64,000 nucleotides of DNA from Rhizobium chutanense (GTDB lineage: Bacteria > Pseudomonadota > Alphaproteobacteria > Rhizobiales > Rhizobiaceae): positions 62,001 to 126,000 of the forward strand of contig NZ_NWSV01000001.1 in the NCBI RefSeq assembly GCF_002531935.1, read 5' to 3'. How positions within the stretch are numbered: the first letter of the stretch is position 1; the number at the start of each line of letters is the position of its first letter. A program made the translations under genes and the position numbers. Below the pieces are notes generated by a model, which saw nothing but the letters and a program-made list of their open reading frames with translations, was not told where the DNA came from and did no database searches. Below are positions 1 to 8,781 of the stretch, in pieces.

Positions 1-83
1 GGCACATGTTCCTTGCCCGGCACATAAGATGCGATATCGAGAATACCGGGACGCGGAACGGGCTTGCTCATCTCAACGCTCAT
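1..83 (-). CDS. hisC: Histidinol-phosphate aminotransferase, N-terminus only (partial)
   Basis: Reading leftwards off the window edge, the first codons give MSVEMSKPVPRPGILDIASY followed by VPGKEH. This is the conserved opening of rhizobial HisC, the PLP enzyme that converts imidazole-acetol phosphate to histidinol phosphate in histidine synthesis. Only about 27 residues are present and the catalytic part lies outside the window. The start may be the ATG at 83 or the second ATG at 71, which gives the more usual MSKPVPRPG. It lies divergent to nothing here: the next gene is the methyltransferase on the same strand upstream. Confidence 0.75.
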   Translation of the reverse strand, partial: MSVEMSKPVPRPGILDIASYVPGKEHV

Positions 84-160
84 GGGATCGACCTTGGAAT
101 TGCCGGAAAATGACCCCGTGGCATTAAAGCGGAATCCGGTTCTTGTCGAGAGCCGGAGGC

Positions 161-901
161 CTACCGGTTGCGTGTCGTCGGCACACCGTGCGGGGCGAGA
201 ACCGGCACGAAGACGCGGCGGGAAGCGCGCGCCGCAACCGGCAGCCCCTGATAGAGCCGCTTCTGCGCCTCGACGATGATGACGCCCGAAAAAGCCGGCC
301 ACAGCGTTCGGCCGATCCGCTCGAAGGCGCGGCGCAGGCGCAGGATGGTTCTGAGTTTCGAAGGCGGGAAGAACAGCGCTTCGGCCGTTGCGCCCGGGGT
401 GAAATTCGTCTCGCGCAGCAGATGTGTCAGCTGACCGCGCGAATAGGGCCGGCCCGAACCGAAGGGCGTATGCTCCATGCGGGCCCACACGCCGCGCCGG
501 TTCGGCACGACGATGACAAGCCGTCCGCCCGGCGCCAGCACCCGCCAGAGCTCCTTCAGCGTCTCGCGCGGGCTTTCGGCGAATTCCAGCGAATGCACCA
601 TCAGCACCCGGTCGATCGAGGAATCCGGCAACGGCAATTCCTCGTCGAAAACCAGTGTCGTCGACGAGAGCGACCCCATCGGCCAGTTCACCGCGCCCTG
701 CCCGGCCGGCATGAAGGCAAAGGTGCGCTCGGTATCGGCCTGGAAGCGATCGAGGAAAGGCACGGCATAACCGAGGCCGACCAGCCGCTCCTGCGGCAGC
801 CGCACCCAGAGCGAGGACAGCGCCATGGCGATCGACTGCTCGGCAAGACGCCCGAGCTCGGAATGATAGAACTGGCGTAGGTCGACGATATCGGCGTGCA
901 T
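161..901 (-). CDS. Class I SAM-dependent methyltransferase
   Basis: This is a 246-residue soluble protein with a Methyltransf_11-like core. The MHSLEFAESPRETLKELWRV segment, followed by LAPGGRLVIVVPN, is the post-motif region typical of SAM methyltransferases. The substrate is not evident. I chose the ATG at 901 because the protein then begins MHADIVDLRQFYHSELG; the longer frame to 976 adds a basic extension that runs into the divergent gloB promoter region. It sits upstream of hisC on the same strand and is divergent from gloB, a frequent order in rhizobia. Confidence 0.85.
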   Translation of the reverse strand: MHADIVDLRQFYHSELGRLAEQSIAMALSSLWVRLPQERLVGLGYAVPFLDRFQADTERTFAFMPAGQGAVNWPMGSLSSTTLVFDEELPLPDSSIDRVLMVHSLEFAESPRETLKELWRVLAPGGRLVIVVPNRRGVWARMEHTPFGSGRPYSRGQLTHLLRETNFTPGATAEALFFPPSKLRTILRLRRAFERIGRTLWPAFSGVIIVEAQKRLYQGLPVAARASRRVFVPVLAPHGVPTTRNR

Positions 902-990
902 TGCGATAAATGTTATCAGCGGGCGGTTGGACTTCAAGACCGGACCCTCTACATTTCCGCGAGACTCGCATGACAAGGGATTATTGAACG

Positions 991-1761
991 ATGAAACCGT
1001 TGGAATTAGACGTTTTTCTCTGCCGCACCGACAATTTCGGCGTTCTCGTCCACGACCCGGAAACAGGCTTTACCGCGGCGATCGACGCGCCGGAGGAGGC
1101 GCCGATCCTCAAGGCGGCGGCACGGCGCGGCTGGAAGATCACCCATATCTTCACCACCCATCACCACACCGACCATGTCGCCGCCAACCTGGCGCTGAAG
1201 GAGCGGTTCGGCTGCGAGATCATCGGCCCGATCAACGAGGCCATCGCCATTCCCGGTCTCGACCGGACGATGGCCGATGGCGACAGCTTCCTGTTCGGCG
1301 ATCACACGGTCGACGTCATCGAGACACCCGGCCATACCGCCGGCCACATCTGCTATCACTTCGTCGACGACAAGCTGCTCTTTGCAGCCGACACGCTGTT
1401 TGCACTCGGCTGCGGCCGGCTGTTCGAACGCCCGGCCGCCGACATGTGGCACTCGCTGCAGAAACTTGCCGTGCTGCCCGATGAGACCGCCGTTTATTTC
1501 GGCCACGAATATACGCTCTCCAACGCCCGCTTCGCACTGACGGTCGATCCCGGCAATGAGCGGCTGAAAAGCCGTGCGGCCGAGATCGAGGCCTTGCGCA
1601 CCGAGGGCAAATTCACCATTCCGACGACGCTGGGGCTGGAAAAGGAAACCAATCCGTTCCTGCGCGCCGCCGATCCGGCGATCCGCCGCAATCTGCTGAT
1701 GGAAGGCAAGACCAACGAAGAAGTCTTCGCCGAGATCCGCAAACGCAAGGACAATTTCTGA
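991..1761 (+). CDS. gloB: Hydroxyacylglutathione hydrolase (glyoxalase II)
   Basis: This 256-residue cytosolic metallo-beta-lactamase-fold enzyme hydrolyses S-D-lactoylglutathione to lactate and glutathione, the second step of methylglyoxal detoxification. The dinuclear metal motif THHHTDH lies at about residues 56-62, GHTAGH at about 114-119, and [13 protein letters not shown] gives the bridging aspartate. FGHEY and the C-terminal NPFLR(A) glutathione-binding segment are also present. Length matches the family. The stop overlaps the ATG of the cupin gene by one base (TGATG), so the two are probably co-translated. Confidence 0.95.
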   Translation: MKPLELDVFLCRTDNFGVLVHDPETGFTAAIDAPEEAPILKAAARRGWKITHIFTTHHHTDHVAANLALKERFGCEIIGPINEAIAIPGLDRTMADGDSFLFGDHTVDVIETPGHTAGHICYHFVDDKLLFAADTLFALGCGRLFERPAADMWHSLQKLAVLPDETAVYFGHEYTLSNARFALTVDPGNERLKSRAAEIEALRTEGKFTIPTTLGLEKETNPFLRAADPAIRRNLLMEGKTNEEVFAEIRKRKDNF

Positions 1762-2183
1762 TGTCTCCCGAGGAGATCATCCGCGAACTCGGCATGCAGC
1801 CGCACCCGGAAGGCGGCTGGTACGTGCAGACCTTCCGCGACACTATGGGCGGAGACCGCGGCCACTCGACCGCGATTTACTACCTGCTGACCAGGGGACA
1901 GCGCTCGCACTGGCACCGCGTCCACGACGCCGCCGAGGTCTGGCATTATTACGCCGGTGCACCGCTTTCACTGCACCGGTCGGCAGACGGAACAGCAAGC
2001 GAGACGATGACGCTGGGAACGAACCTTCCCGCCGGCGAACGGCCGCAGGCGATCGTTCCCGCCAACTGCTGGCAATCGGCCGAAAGCCTCGGCGACTTCA
2101 CCCTGGTCGGCTGCACCGTCTCGCCCGGCTTCGAATTTTCAAGCTTCGAGATGGCGCCATCAGGCTGGAAGCCCGGCGGCTGA
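1761..2183 (+). CDS. Cupin-fold DUF985 protein
   Basis: This 140-residue protein begins with the family opening (IIRELGMQPHPEGGWYVQTFR) and carries HWHRVHDAAEVWHYY, the metal-type cupin motif 1, at about residues 50-64. VGCTVSPGFEFSSFE near the end matches DUF985 (RmlC-like cupin). The biochemical activity of this family is not firmly assigned; an isomerase- or sugar-binding-like role is only a guess. It overlaps the gloB stop, so it is likely expressed as gloB-cupin. Confidence 0.85.
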   Translation: MSPEEIIRELGMQPHPEGGWYVQTFRDTMGGDRGHSTAIYYLLTRGQRSHWHRVHDAAEVWHYYAGAPLSLHRSADGTASETMTLGTNLPAGERPQAIVPANCWQSAESLGDFTLVGCTVSPGFEFSSFEMAPSGWKPGG

Positions 2184-2185
2184 GA

Positions 2186-3073
2186 TCATTCCGCCGCGAC
2201 GGCCGGCTGGACCTTGCGGCGGAACATGTCCTGGGCGGCCAGCACCGCCCCGCCGGTGACGAGCAGGCAGGCGAGAGCGATGCGCCAGCTCGGCTCGGCA
2301 AAGCCGAACAACGTCAGGATCAGCGTCGACAGCAGCGGTGCGGCATAACTGGCCGCACCGAGGATCTGGATATCGCCGTTCTTGACGCCGTAGTCCCAGG
2401 CGTAGAAGGCAGCCCCCACCGGCAGGAGCCCGAGTCCGGCGACGGCCAGCCATTCGAAGCCGGTTGCCGGCCAGACGGTCGTCTCCAGGCCGAGGTGGCA
2501 GAACAGCGACAGGATCGAGGTCGCCAAGCAGAAGCCGGTGACGACATCGGTGGAGACGGCGTCGAAACGCCGGGTCAGCAACGAATAACCGGACCAGGTG
2601 AAGGCGCTGAGAAAGGCGGCCCCGTAACCGACGGCATAGGCGCCGTCAAAATCGATGCCGTTGCGCGCGACGATCAGGAAGGTGCCGCAGAGCCCGGCAA
2701 ACGCGCCGGTAACATGATACCAGCGCAGCCGTTCGCCCGGCAGCAGCGCCGAGCCGACGACGATCAGCAGTGGCCAGAGATAGGCGACCAGCCCCGCCTC
2801 CACCGCCGGCGCGTTTCTGAGCGCGGTGAAATAGAGGAAATGATAGCCGAACAGGCCTGCAATCCCCGTCAGCCAGACCTTGGCCGGCTGCTTCAGCAGC
2901 GCCAGGCGTGACGGGTTGAGGATAAGCACGGCAATGCCGGGGATGCTGCCGATCGCAAAGCAGATGGCCGACAGCTGGAATGGCGGCATCCTGCCGGAGG
3001 CTGATGTGAACAGCGCCAGGAACGACCACATCAGAATGGCCGCAAAACCGATCAACGTCGCGCGAAGCTTCAC
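2186..3073 (-). CDS. EamA/DMT-family transporter
   Basis: This 295-residue inner-membrane protein has about ten hydrophobic segments arranged as two EamA repeats, typical of drug/metabolite exporters of the RhaT/YdcZ type. The closest family resemblance is to YddG-like aromatic amino acid exporters, but the substrate cannot be read from sequence. The start is a GTG (MKLRATLIGFAAILMWS). It is convergent with the cupin gene (3-bp gap) and follows the DUF3108 gene on the same strand. Confidence 0.85.
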   Translation of the reverse strand: MKLRATLIGFAAILMWSFLALFTSASGRMPPFQLSAICFAIGSIPGIAVLILNPSRLALLKQPAKVWLTGIAGLFGYHFLYFTALRNAPAVEAGLVAYLWPLLIVVGSALLPGERLRWYHVTGAFAGLCGTFLIVARNGIDFDGAYAVGYGAAFLSAFTWSGYSLLTRRFDAVSTDVVTGFCLATSILSLFCHLGLETTVWPATGFEWLAVAGLGLLPVGAAFYAWDYGVKNGDIQILGAASYAAPLLSTLILTLFGFAEPSWRIALACLLVTGGAVLAAQDMFRRKVQPAVAAE

Positions 3074-3100
3074 CCGTCCCCCTTGACGGGCAGGGGCCCG

Positions 3101-3880
3101 TCAGCTGTTGCTGCCGTATTTGACGGCAGTGATCGTCACCATGCCATATTCGGTTGGAATGCGCACATAGACGGGAGCGTATACATTTGCCGCGTCCGAC
3201 TTGGCAAACCAGATTTCCATCCGGTCGCTCTTGCTGAGATAGACGATGTCCTTGCGGCCCTTCTTGTAGCCCGAGCGCGGCACGAAGCGCACGCCGCAGA
3301 CAACCGCCTTGCCCTTGAAGCCGTCGGTCGAAAAATCTTCGTCGCCCTTCGGCGACAGCACCAGATCCATGCGCGTCTCGCCGTCGAAGATCGGCAGCGT
3401 CTGCGAGCAGACCTTGGTATCGCCGGTGAAGACCAGGCCGGAGATCGGATCGAGCACCGAGCGCATGTCGCCCGGCGTCACATCGATCCAGTTCTTCGGC
3501 CGTTTCGGCGCCGGCGTCGTCGTTGCCGAGACGATGTTGCCGTTGCGGTAGCTCACCTCGTAGACGCGGGCCTTCTTGCCGCTCTTGTAATAGAGCGAAT
3601 ATTTCTGCGCCTGCAACCGATCGTCGCGCACGACGCCGGTGACGCTGGTCTTGGCCGAAATCGTCGTGATGAGATCGGCAAGGCCGGCCGAATTGATGCT
3701 GCCGGCGATCTTGTAGCTGTGATCGTCCTCGATCTCGGTCAGGAACGCGGCGCGCGCGATCGGCAGGCCGGCGAGCGTCACCCGATATTCCGTCCGATGC
3801 TGGATTTCGGCCGCCGATGCCGGTATGGCAAGAAGCGCTGTTATGGCCGAAATGAAAATCCGTCTGCCCGAATGAGCCAT
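3101..3880 (-). CDS. DUF3108 exported envelope protein
   Basis: This 259-residue protein starts with a signal peptide (MAHSGRRIFISAITALLAIP, then ASAAE). The body is beta-rich, with YRVTLAGLPIARAAF at the start of the mature part and repeated Y-x-S/T strands ending in EIWFAKSD and VRIPTEYG, as in DUF3108 periplasmic proteins. Function is unknown. The longer frame to 4042 was rejected because it crosses the rpmB promoter and would bury the signal peptide 54 residues in. Confidence 0.8.
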   Translation of the reverse strand: MAHSGRRIFISAITALLAIPASAAEIQHRTEYRVTLAGLPIARAAFLTEIEDDHSYKIAGSINSAGLADLITTISAKTSVTGVVRDDRLQAQKYSLYYKSGKKARVYEVSYRNGNIVSATTTPAPKRPKNWIDVTPGDMRSVLDPISGLVFTGDTKVCSQTLPIFDGETRMDLVLSPKGDEDFSTDGFKGKAVVCGVRFVPRSGYKKGRKDIVYLSKSDRMEIWFAKSDAANVYAPVYVRIPTEYGMVTITAVKYGSNS

Positions 3881-3997
3881 GAATGAAGCCTTGTCTTGCC
3901 GCGCGCCGGCAGCCTTTGCCGAGCGCTCTATACGCCTGCCGTGAAGCGAAGAAAACAGCAGCTTTTTGACAGAATTGCGGGAAAGGCCAAGGTTTGG

Positions 3998-4026
3998 CTT
4001 GACGCGAGCGGCCGGTCTGACTATAG
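3998..4026 (+). promoter_or_regulatory. Housekeeping promoter of rpmB
   Basis: CTTGAC (3998-4003) and CTATAG (4021-4026) are separated by 17 bases. This matches the rhizobial sigma-70 consensus CTTGAC-N17-CTATAT and suits a strongly expressed ribosomal protein gene. The predicted start of transcription is near 4033, giving a leader of about 90 bases before rpmB. Confidence 0.75.
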
Positions 4027-4121
4027 AACCGCAACTTTCCAATCATGCCCGTTGGATTGCGCGCCCGGTTTTGCCGGGAATGGCAATTCGATGGCCCGAG
4101 AAAAACAAGAATAGGTGTTCC

Positions 4122-4418
4122 ATGTCCCGCGTGTGCGAATTGACCGGCAAGGCCGTCCTGACTGGTAACAATGTCAGCCATGCCAACAACAAGACCAAGC
4201 GCCGTTTCCTGCCGAACCTGTGCCAGGTCACGCTGATCTCAGACGCTCTCAACCAGCGTTATCGTCTTCGCGTTTCGGCTGCGGCTCTGCGTTCCGTCGA
4301 GCATCGCGGCGGCCTCGATGCCTTCCTGATCAAGGCAAGCGAAAACGAACTGTCGATGCGCGCGCGCCTGCTGCGCCGCCAGATCGTCAAGAAGAACGCC
4401 GAAGCCGCTGCTGCGTAA
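4122..4418 (+). CDS. rpmB: 50S ribosomal protein L28
   Basis: This 98-residue basic protein begins [20 protein letters not shown] and continues with SNNKT-like and KRRFLPNLC segments. Its length and sequence are typical of alphaproteobacterial L28, a large-subunit ribosomal protein. The start at 4122 follows from family length; the open frame extends upstream to 3966 but that part overlaps the promoter. It is transcribed alone and followed by a terminator-like hairpin. Confidence 0.97.
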   Translation: MSRVCELTGKAVLTGNNVSHANNKTKRRFLPNLCQVTLISDALNQRYRLRVSAAALRSVEHRGGLDAFLIKASENELSMRARLLRRQIVKKNAEAAAA

Positions 4419-4444
4419 GCTTCTGCCTTTCTTTCATACGGCTT

Positions 4445-4484
4445 CAAAAGGCTTGCACGGATAAACCCGGTCAGGCCTTTTGCT
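4445..4484 (+). terminator. Terminator after rpmB
   Basis: CAAAAGGC (4445-4452) pairs with GCCTTTTG (4475-4482), and an inner CCGG/CCGG pairing may extend the stem. The T-rich arm and TTTTGCTTTG tail suit an intrinsic terminator. The 22-base loop is long for a strong one, so some read-through into the transporter gene is likely. Confidence 0.55.
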
Positions 4485-4501
4485 TTGCCTGAGCACTCCA
4501 A

Positions 4502-4532
4502 CTGGTGGCATCACCCAGGATAAAAAAATGCT
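4502..4532 (+). promoter_or_regulatory. Candidate preQ1-I-like riboswitch overlapping the transporter start
   Basis: Stem P1 is CTGG (4502-4505) with CCAG (4515-4518). The loop carries GGCAT (4507-4511), which can pair with ATGCT (4528-4532) across an A-rich linker, GATAAAAAA. This is the H-type pseudoknot layout of class I preQ1 riboswitches: short P1, A-rich tail, 3' strand pairing back into the loop. The 3' strand contains the ATG of the downstream gene, so folding would hide the start. The gene is a COG1738 (YhhQ/VUT) transporter, a known preQ1-riboswitch partner. P1 is only 4 bp, so this remains a candidate. Confidence 0.5.
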
Positions 4533-5163
4533 GAAGACGCGCTATACCATCGCCTATGTCGCCCTGATGACGCTTGTCGTCGTCGCCTCCAACTTCCTCG
4601 TCCAGTTCCCGCTGAACGCCGAAGTCGCCGGCATCAACCTGGCCGATATCCTCACCTGGGGCGCCTTCTCCTATCCGGTCGCCTTCCTGATCACCGACCT
4701 GACCAACCGCCAGTTCGGCCCGCAGGCAGCCCGCAAGGTCGTCTTTGCCGGCTTCGTCGTCGGCGTGACGCTGTCCTTCTTTACCTCGGTGCCGCGCATC
4801 GCCATCGCCTCCGGCTCGGCCTATCTCGCCGGCCAGCTGCTCGATATCGCCGTCTTCAACCGGCTTCGCCGCCAGGCCTGGTGGCGCGCACCGCTCGTCG
4901 GCTCACTGATCGGCTCGGCGCTCGATACGGTGATGTTCTTCTCGCTGTCCTTTGCCGCGTTCTTCGTCTTCCTCGGCCCGAACGAACCCTTCGCGCTGGA
5001 AGTCGCGCCCGTCCTCGGCGTCTTCGCCACGGAGGCGCCGCGCTGGATTTCCTGGGCGCTCGGCGATTTCGCCGTCAAGATGATCGTCGGCCTGGTCATG
5101 CTGCTGCCCTATGGCGCACTGATGAACGTGCTGCGGCCGATGCAGGCCGCCCGCGCCAGCTGA
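4528..5163 (+). CDS. yhhQ: VUT-family queuosine precursor transporter
   Basis: This 211-residue inner-membrane protein has about six hydrophobic segments and the COG1738 signature FSYPVAFLITDLTNRQFGPQ at about residues 48-67. Family members import queuine/preQ0-type precursors for tRNA queuosine. I chose the ATG at 4528 because MLKTRYTIAYVALMTLVVVASN is the family opening; the upstream part of the frame is the candidate riboswitch. The final GALMNVLRPMQ is cytosolic. Confidence 0.88.
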   Translation: MLKTRYTIAYVALMTLVVVASNFLVQFPLNAEVAGINLADILTWGAFSYPVAFLITDLTNRQFGPQAARKVVFAGFVVGVTLSFFTSVPRIAIASGSAYLAGQLLDIAVFNRLRRQAWWRAPLVGSLIGSALDTVMFFSLSFAAFFVFLGPNEPFALEVAPVLGVFATEAPRWISWALGDFAVKMIVGLVMLLPYGALMNVLRPMQAARAS

Positions 5164-5172
5164 ACAGCGAGA

Positions 5173-5739
5173 TCACCGACGCCGCCGGACCGCGCCGGCG
5201 GCGATCGCCGGATGCAGCAGTACCTCCGCCGTCAGAGCGTCGATGTCTCGCGATGACTCGAGCCGCAACACTGGCGCGGTCTGCGTTTCCAGCCATTGTT
5301 CGTGCGCCGCAAGGCTGCGCCGTTCCGGGCCTGCCGTATCGTAGCTGGCCGCCCATTCGAGGAATTCGCCGCTTTTCACTTCCATGTCGCCGCCGGGTCC
5401 GATTCTGTCGCCGTATCGGGCAGTCTCCCGCGCACGAATGCGCGCCATTCGAAGCTCCGGCTCGATCCTGAGGAAGACGATCAGATCGTAGAGCGGCTCG
5501 ACCGGCCCTCCCCATTTCAGCGCCGATCCGGAAAGAACCCAGCCGTCGGGCCGTCCCGTCGCCTCAAGCAGCAGCCGAATGCGCTCGTCGGCATCCCTCG
5601 GCGTGGTATACGGCGGATCGGTCGGCAGCCAGAAGAAATCGTCGGTGTCGAGATGGGCGATATCGAGCTTTTCGGCAAGTGCAAGGCCGAGCGATGTCGT
5701 GCCGGAACCGGACGCGCCCATGATATGGATATGCACCAT
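5173..5739 (-). CDS. P-loop NTPase, adenylate/shikimate-kinase-like
   Basis: This 188-residue soluble protein opens MVHIHIMGASGSGTTSLG, a Walker A with the pattern GxxGxGTTS found in small nucleoside- or adenylate-kinase-like ATPases. HLDTDDFFW follows as a possible substrate-binding DxD segment, and RIEPELRMARIRARE forms an arginine-rich lid. The phosphate acceptor is unknown. It is convergent with the VUT transporter gene. Confidence 0.8.
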   Translation of the reverse strand: MVHIHIMGASGSGTTSLGLALAEKLDIAHLDTDDFFWLPTDPPYTTPRDADERIRLLLEATGRPDGWVLSGSALKWGGPVEPLYDLIVFLRIEPELRMARIRARETARYGDRIGPGGDMEVKSGEFLEWAASYDTAGPERRSLAAHEQWLETQTAPVLRLESSRDIDALTAEVLLHPAIAAGAVRRRR

Positions 5740-5820
5740 GATTTCCCTCCGAGAGCGGCGACGGGACGAAGGCTCAAGCCGGCCGACTGCGGCTCAACCC
5801 GATAGCCGAAGCCTGTGACA

Positions 5821-6852
5821 TCAGTCTGATGCGGCCTGCTTCACATTGTCGGAAAGCCGGAATTCCAGCATCAGATTGCGCTGCAGGATCGAATGGTTGT
5901 CGTCCGATATCAGGATGAGATGGGTCGTGCCGTCGGCGGCCTGGAAAGTGTCGAGCCCTTCCATATTGTCGATCTGCGAATTGAAATCGCCTTCGAGCAG
6001 CAACTCACCGTCGACGACGGCGCCGGGCCGGATATCGGCGCCCTTGATGCGCCGAAGGCGCATGCCGATGCCTTCAGCCATGTTGAAGCGCCGCTCCAGG
6101 AGCAGCAGGTCGCCGTTCGGCAGGAAGGCGCCGTCGGTGACGTCGAAGCTGCCGTCCCGCGCGACCGCGAACTGCCCTTTCAGCGGCCCGCTCAGAATGG
6201 CCGCCAACCGGTTGCCGTCCCGGTCGAGACCCCGTTCCGAGACGATGACCACGCCGCCCTTGAGCGGGCTCGAGGCCGGCGCGACGGTGATGGTTTCGAT
6301 ACCGCGGTTGTCGCTCAGCATTTTGCGCGGGATGAGGATCGGCAAAGTGCCGATCGCGCGCGATTGGGCAAAGCCGGGATCGGGATAGACGTCGACGCGA
6401 TGCTCCTGCTCGAAGGAGACCAGGATCCGGTCGCCGTCGAACGCCAGGCCCTCGGCATCCATATAACCCTTGCCCTCGAAGCTGCGTCCGGCGCTGTTCT
6501 TCATCGGGGTGATCTCGACATCGGAAAGGCCGGAAAGCCTGCCCTTGACGTCGCGCTCGATGCTGCCGGTCAGCCACTGGCCGGTGTCGAGCACCACGAC
6601 GAAATGTTTCTGATCCTGGCGGAAGCGGATGGAAGAGAGCGAGCCGAACAGCGCTTTGCTGGAGACCATCTCCAGCCCGCCGAGAAATTCCAGCGAGCCG
6701 AATTGCATCTGCGAAGAGCCGATCCTGAAATCGGATATTTGCCGGCTAATGACCGGCACGTCGCCGCCGGCCCACGACGGGGAAACGGCGGCAGCGATGC
6801 AGAGAAGGATCGACGCCACACGGCGGAGGCGCTTGCCCATCATTCCCGACAT
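5821..6852 (-). CDS. Exported esterase-like/phytase-like protein
   Basis: This 343-residue protein has a basic N-terminus and hydrophobic core (RVASILLCIAAAVSPSWAGG) giving a likely signal peptide cut after about residue 30. The mature part has beta-propeller-like strands and the segments YMDAEGLAFDGDRILVSFEQ, IETITVAP and NMEGLDTFQ, typical of the 'esterase-like activity of phytase' family (DUF4394/YncE-like). The enzymatic role is not established. It lies directly downstream of cobT on the same strand, with a 14-bp gap. Confidence 0.8.
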   Translation of the reverse strand: MSGMMGKRLRRVASILLCIAAAVSPSWAGGDVPVISRQISDFRIGSSQMQFGSLEFLGGLEMVSSKALFGSLSSIRFRQDQKHFVVVLDTGQWLTGSIERDVKGRLSGLSDVEITPMKNSAGRSFEGKGYMDAEGLAFDGDRILVSFEQEHRVDVYPDPGFAQSRAIGTLPILIPRKMLSDNRGIETITVAPASSPLKGGVVIVSERGLDRDGNRLAAILSGPLKGQFAVARDGSFDVTDGAFLPNGDLLLLERRFNMAEGIGMRLRRIKGADIRPGAVVDGELLLEGDFNSQIDNMEGLDTFQAADGTTHLILISDDNHSILQRNLMLEFRLSDNVKQAASD

Positions 6853-6866
6853 TTCCCTGGTTGGCG

Positions 6867-8768
6867 TCAGCCGGCGCGACGGAGCCGGCCGCCGCGTGGC
6901 TGGGTGGATTGGTCTTCGAACAGCGAGGCAAGCTGCTCGGTCATCGCGCCGGCGAGCTCGTCCGCATCGACGATCGTCACGGCGCGGCGATAGTAGCGCG
7001 TCACGTCGTGACCGATGCCGATTGCCAGCAGTTCCACCGGCGAGCGCGTCTCGATCTGTTCGATGACGGCGCGCAGATGCCGCTCGAGATAATTGCCCGG
7101 ATTGACCGACAGCGTCGAATCGTCGACCGGCGCCCCGTCCGAAATCATCATCAGGATACGCCGCTGCTCGCGCCGCGCGAGCAGGCGATTATGCGCCCAG
7201 ATCAGCGCCTCGCCGTCGATATTTTCCTTGAGCAGGCCCTCGCGCATCATCAGCCCGAGATTGGCGCGTGCGCGGCGCCACGGCGCGTCGGCGGATTTGT
7301 AGATGATATGGCGCAGGTCGTTGAGGCGTCCCGGCGTCTGCGGCTTGCCGCCGGCAAGCCAGCTTTCGCGCGCCTGCCCGCCCTTCCAGGCCTTCGTGGT
7401 AAAGCCGAGGATCTCGACCTTGACGCCGCAGCGCTCCAGCGTGCGGGCGAGAATATCGGCGCAGGTGGCGGCAACCGTGATCGGCCGGCCGCGCATCGAG
7501 CCGGAATTGTCGATGAGCAGGGTGACGACGGTGTCGCGGAACTGCGTGTCGCGCTCCATCTTGAAGGAAAGCGCCTGCATCGGATCGATGATGATGCGCT
7601 GCAGCCGGGCCGGATCGAGATAGCCCTCTTCCAGGTCGAAATCCCAGGAACGGTTCTGCTGCGCCATCAGGCGGCGCTGCAGCCGGTTGGCCAGACGCCC
7701 AACCGCGCCCTGCAGATGCGCCAGCTGCTTGTCGAGGAAGGCGCGCAGGCGCTCCAGCTCGGCGGCATCGCAAAGTTCCTCGGCGGTGATGATCTCGTCG
7801 AACTCTTCGGTATAGACGTGATAATCGACCTTCTCGTTGAAATCGGAAAAAGGCGTGTTCGGACGGCGGGTCTCGCCGGGCGTTTCCGAATCGTCCTCGC
7901 CCTCTTCCATCATGTCGTCGTCGGAGATTTCGGCGCCTTCGGTCTCGCCGTCCTCCATCTGCTCGTCGGCGACCTCGCTGTCCTCGACGGGGGCGGCATC
8001 GGTGCCGGCATCCTCGTCGACCTCGTCCTGATCCTGCTCGTCGCCGCTCGGCTGGTCTTCCTGCTCCGACTGGTCGTCATTGTCGGCTTGGCTGTCGTCG
8101 TCGCCGTATTCCTCGGCCATTTCCATGGCCGACAGCATGTTGCGGACGACCTTGGCGAAGGCCTGCTGGTCATTGATCGCGCTCGACAGATTGTCGAGCT
8201 CGGCCCCTGCCTTGTCCTCGATGAAGCCGCGCCAGAGATCCAGCACCTTGCCGGCGGAAGCCGGCGGGCGCTGGCCGGTCAGCTTCTCGCGCACCATCAT
8301 TGCCACGGCTTCACCGACTGGTGCGTCTTCCTGGCGCTCGATGCCGGTGAAATTCGCCTTGGAATATTTCTCTTCCGTCATGGAACGCAGGTTCGCCGCC
8401 ACACCTTCCATGCGCAGCGCGCCGATCGATTCGACACGCGCCTGCTCGACGACGTCGAAGATCGCCCGGGCGTCGGAGCCCTGCGGCGCCATCGTCGAAT
8501 GCATCTTCTCGTCATGGCAGGCGAGGCGCAATGCCATGGAATCGCCGAGCCCGCGGGTTACCGCCAGCTCATGCGCCGTCGGCCGCTTGGAAAGCTCCGG
8601 CAGCCGGATGCGCTCGCCGGTCATGCCAGGCCGTTCATTGGCAAAGGTCACCTCGACCTCGCCGTCACCGGCGATCGAGCGCACGCAGCCGGTTATTGCC
8701 CGGCGCAATGGCTCGACGTCGACGGGCGCGCCGGGCTTTGCTTTCGAATTGTCACCGCGAGCTGCCAT
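6867..8768 (-). CDS. cobT: Cobaltochelatase subunit CobT
   Basis: This 633-residue subunit belongs to the aerobic CobNST cobaltochelatase, which inserts Co2+ into hydrogenobyrinate a,c-diamide in cobalamin synthesis. A conserved N-terminal part is followed by a strongly acidic middle at about residues 205-305 (runs of D/E/Q). The C-terminal VWA/MIDAS domain carries [14 protein letters not shown] (DxSxS) at about residue 415. Size matches the Paracoccus/Pseudomonas denitrificans protein. The start at 8768 ([13 protein letters not shown]) lies 13 bases after the cobS stop, so cobS-cobT form an operon. The third subunit, cobN, is not in this window. Confidence 0.95.
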   Translation of the reverse strand: MAARGDNSKAKPGAPVDVEPLRRAITGCVRSIAGDGEVEVTFANERPGMTGERIRLPELSKRPTAHELAVTRGLGDSMALRLACHDEKMHSTMAPQGSDARAIFDVVEQARVESIGALRMEGVAANLRSMTEEKYSKANFTGIERQEDAPVGEAVAMMVREKLTGQRPPASAGKVLDLWRGFIEDKAGAELDNLSSAINDQQAFAKVVRNMLSAMEMAEEYGDDDSQADNDDQSEQEDQPSGDEQDQDEVDEDAGTDAAPVEDSEVADEQMEDGETEGAEISDDDMMEEGEDDSETPGETRRPNTPFSDFNEKVDYHVYTEEFDEIITAEELCDAAELERLRAFLDKQLAHLQGAVGRLANRLQRRLMAQQNRSWDFDLEEGYLDPARLQRIIIDPMQALSFKMERDTQFRDTVVTLLIDNSGSMRGRPITVAATCADILARTLERCGVKVEILGFTTKAWKGGQARESWLAGGKPQTPGRLNDLRHIIYKSADAPWRRARANLGLMMREGLLKENIDGEALIWAHNRLLARREQRRILMMISDGAPVDDSTLSVNPGNYLERHLRAVIEQIETRSPVELLAIGIGHDVTRYYRRAVTIVDADELAGAMTEQLASLFEDQSTQPRGGRLRRAG

Positions 8769-8781
8769 GATCGGTCGGGCC

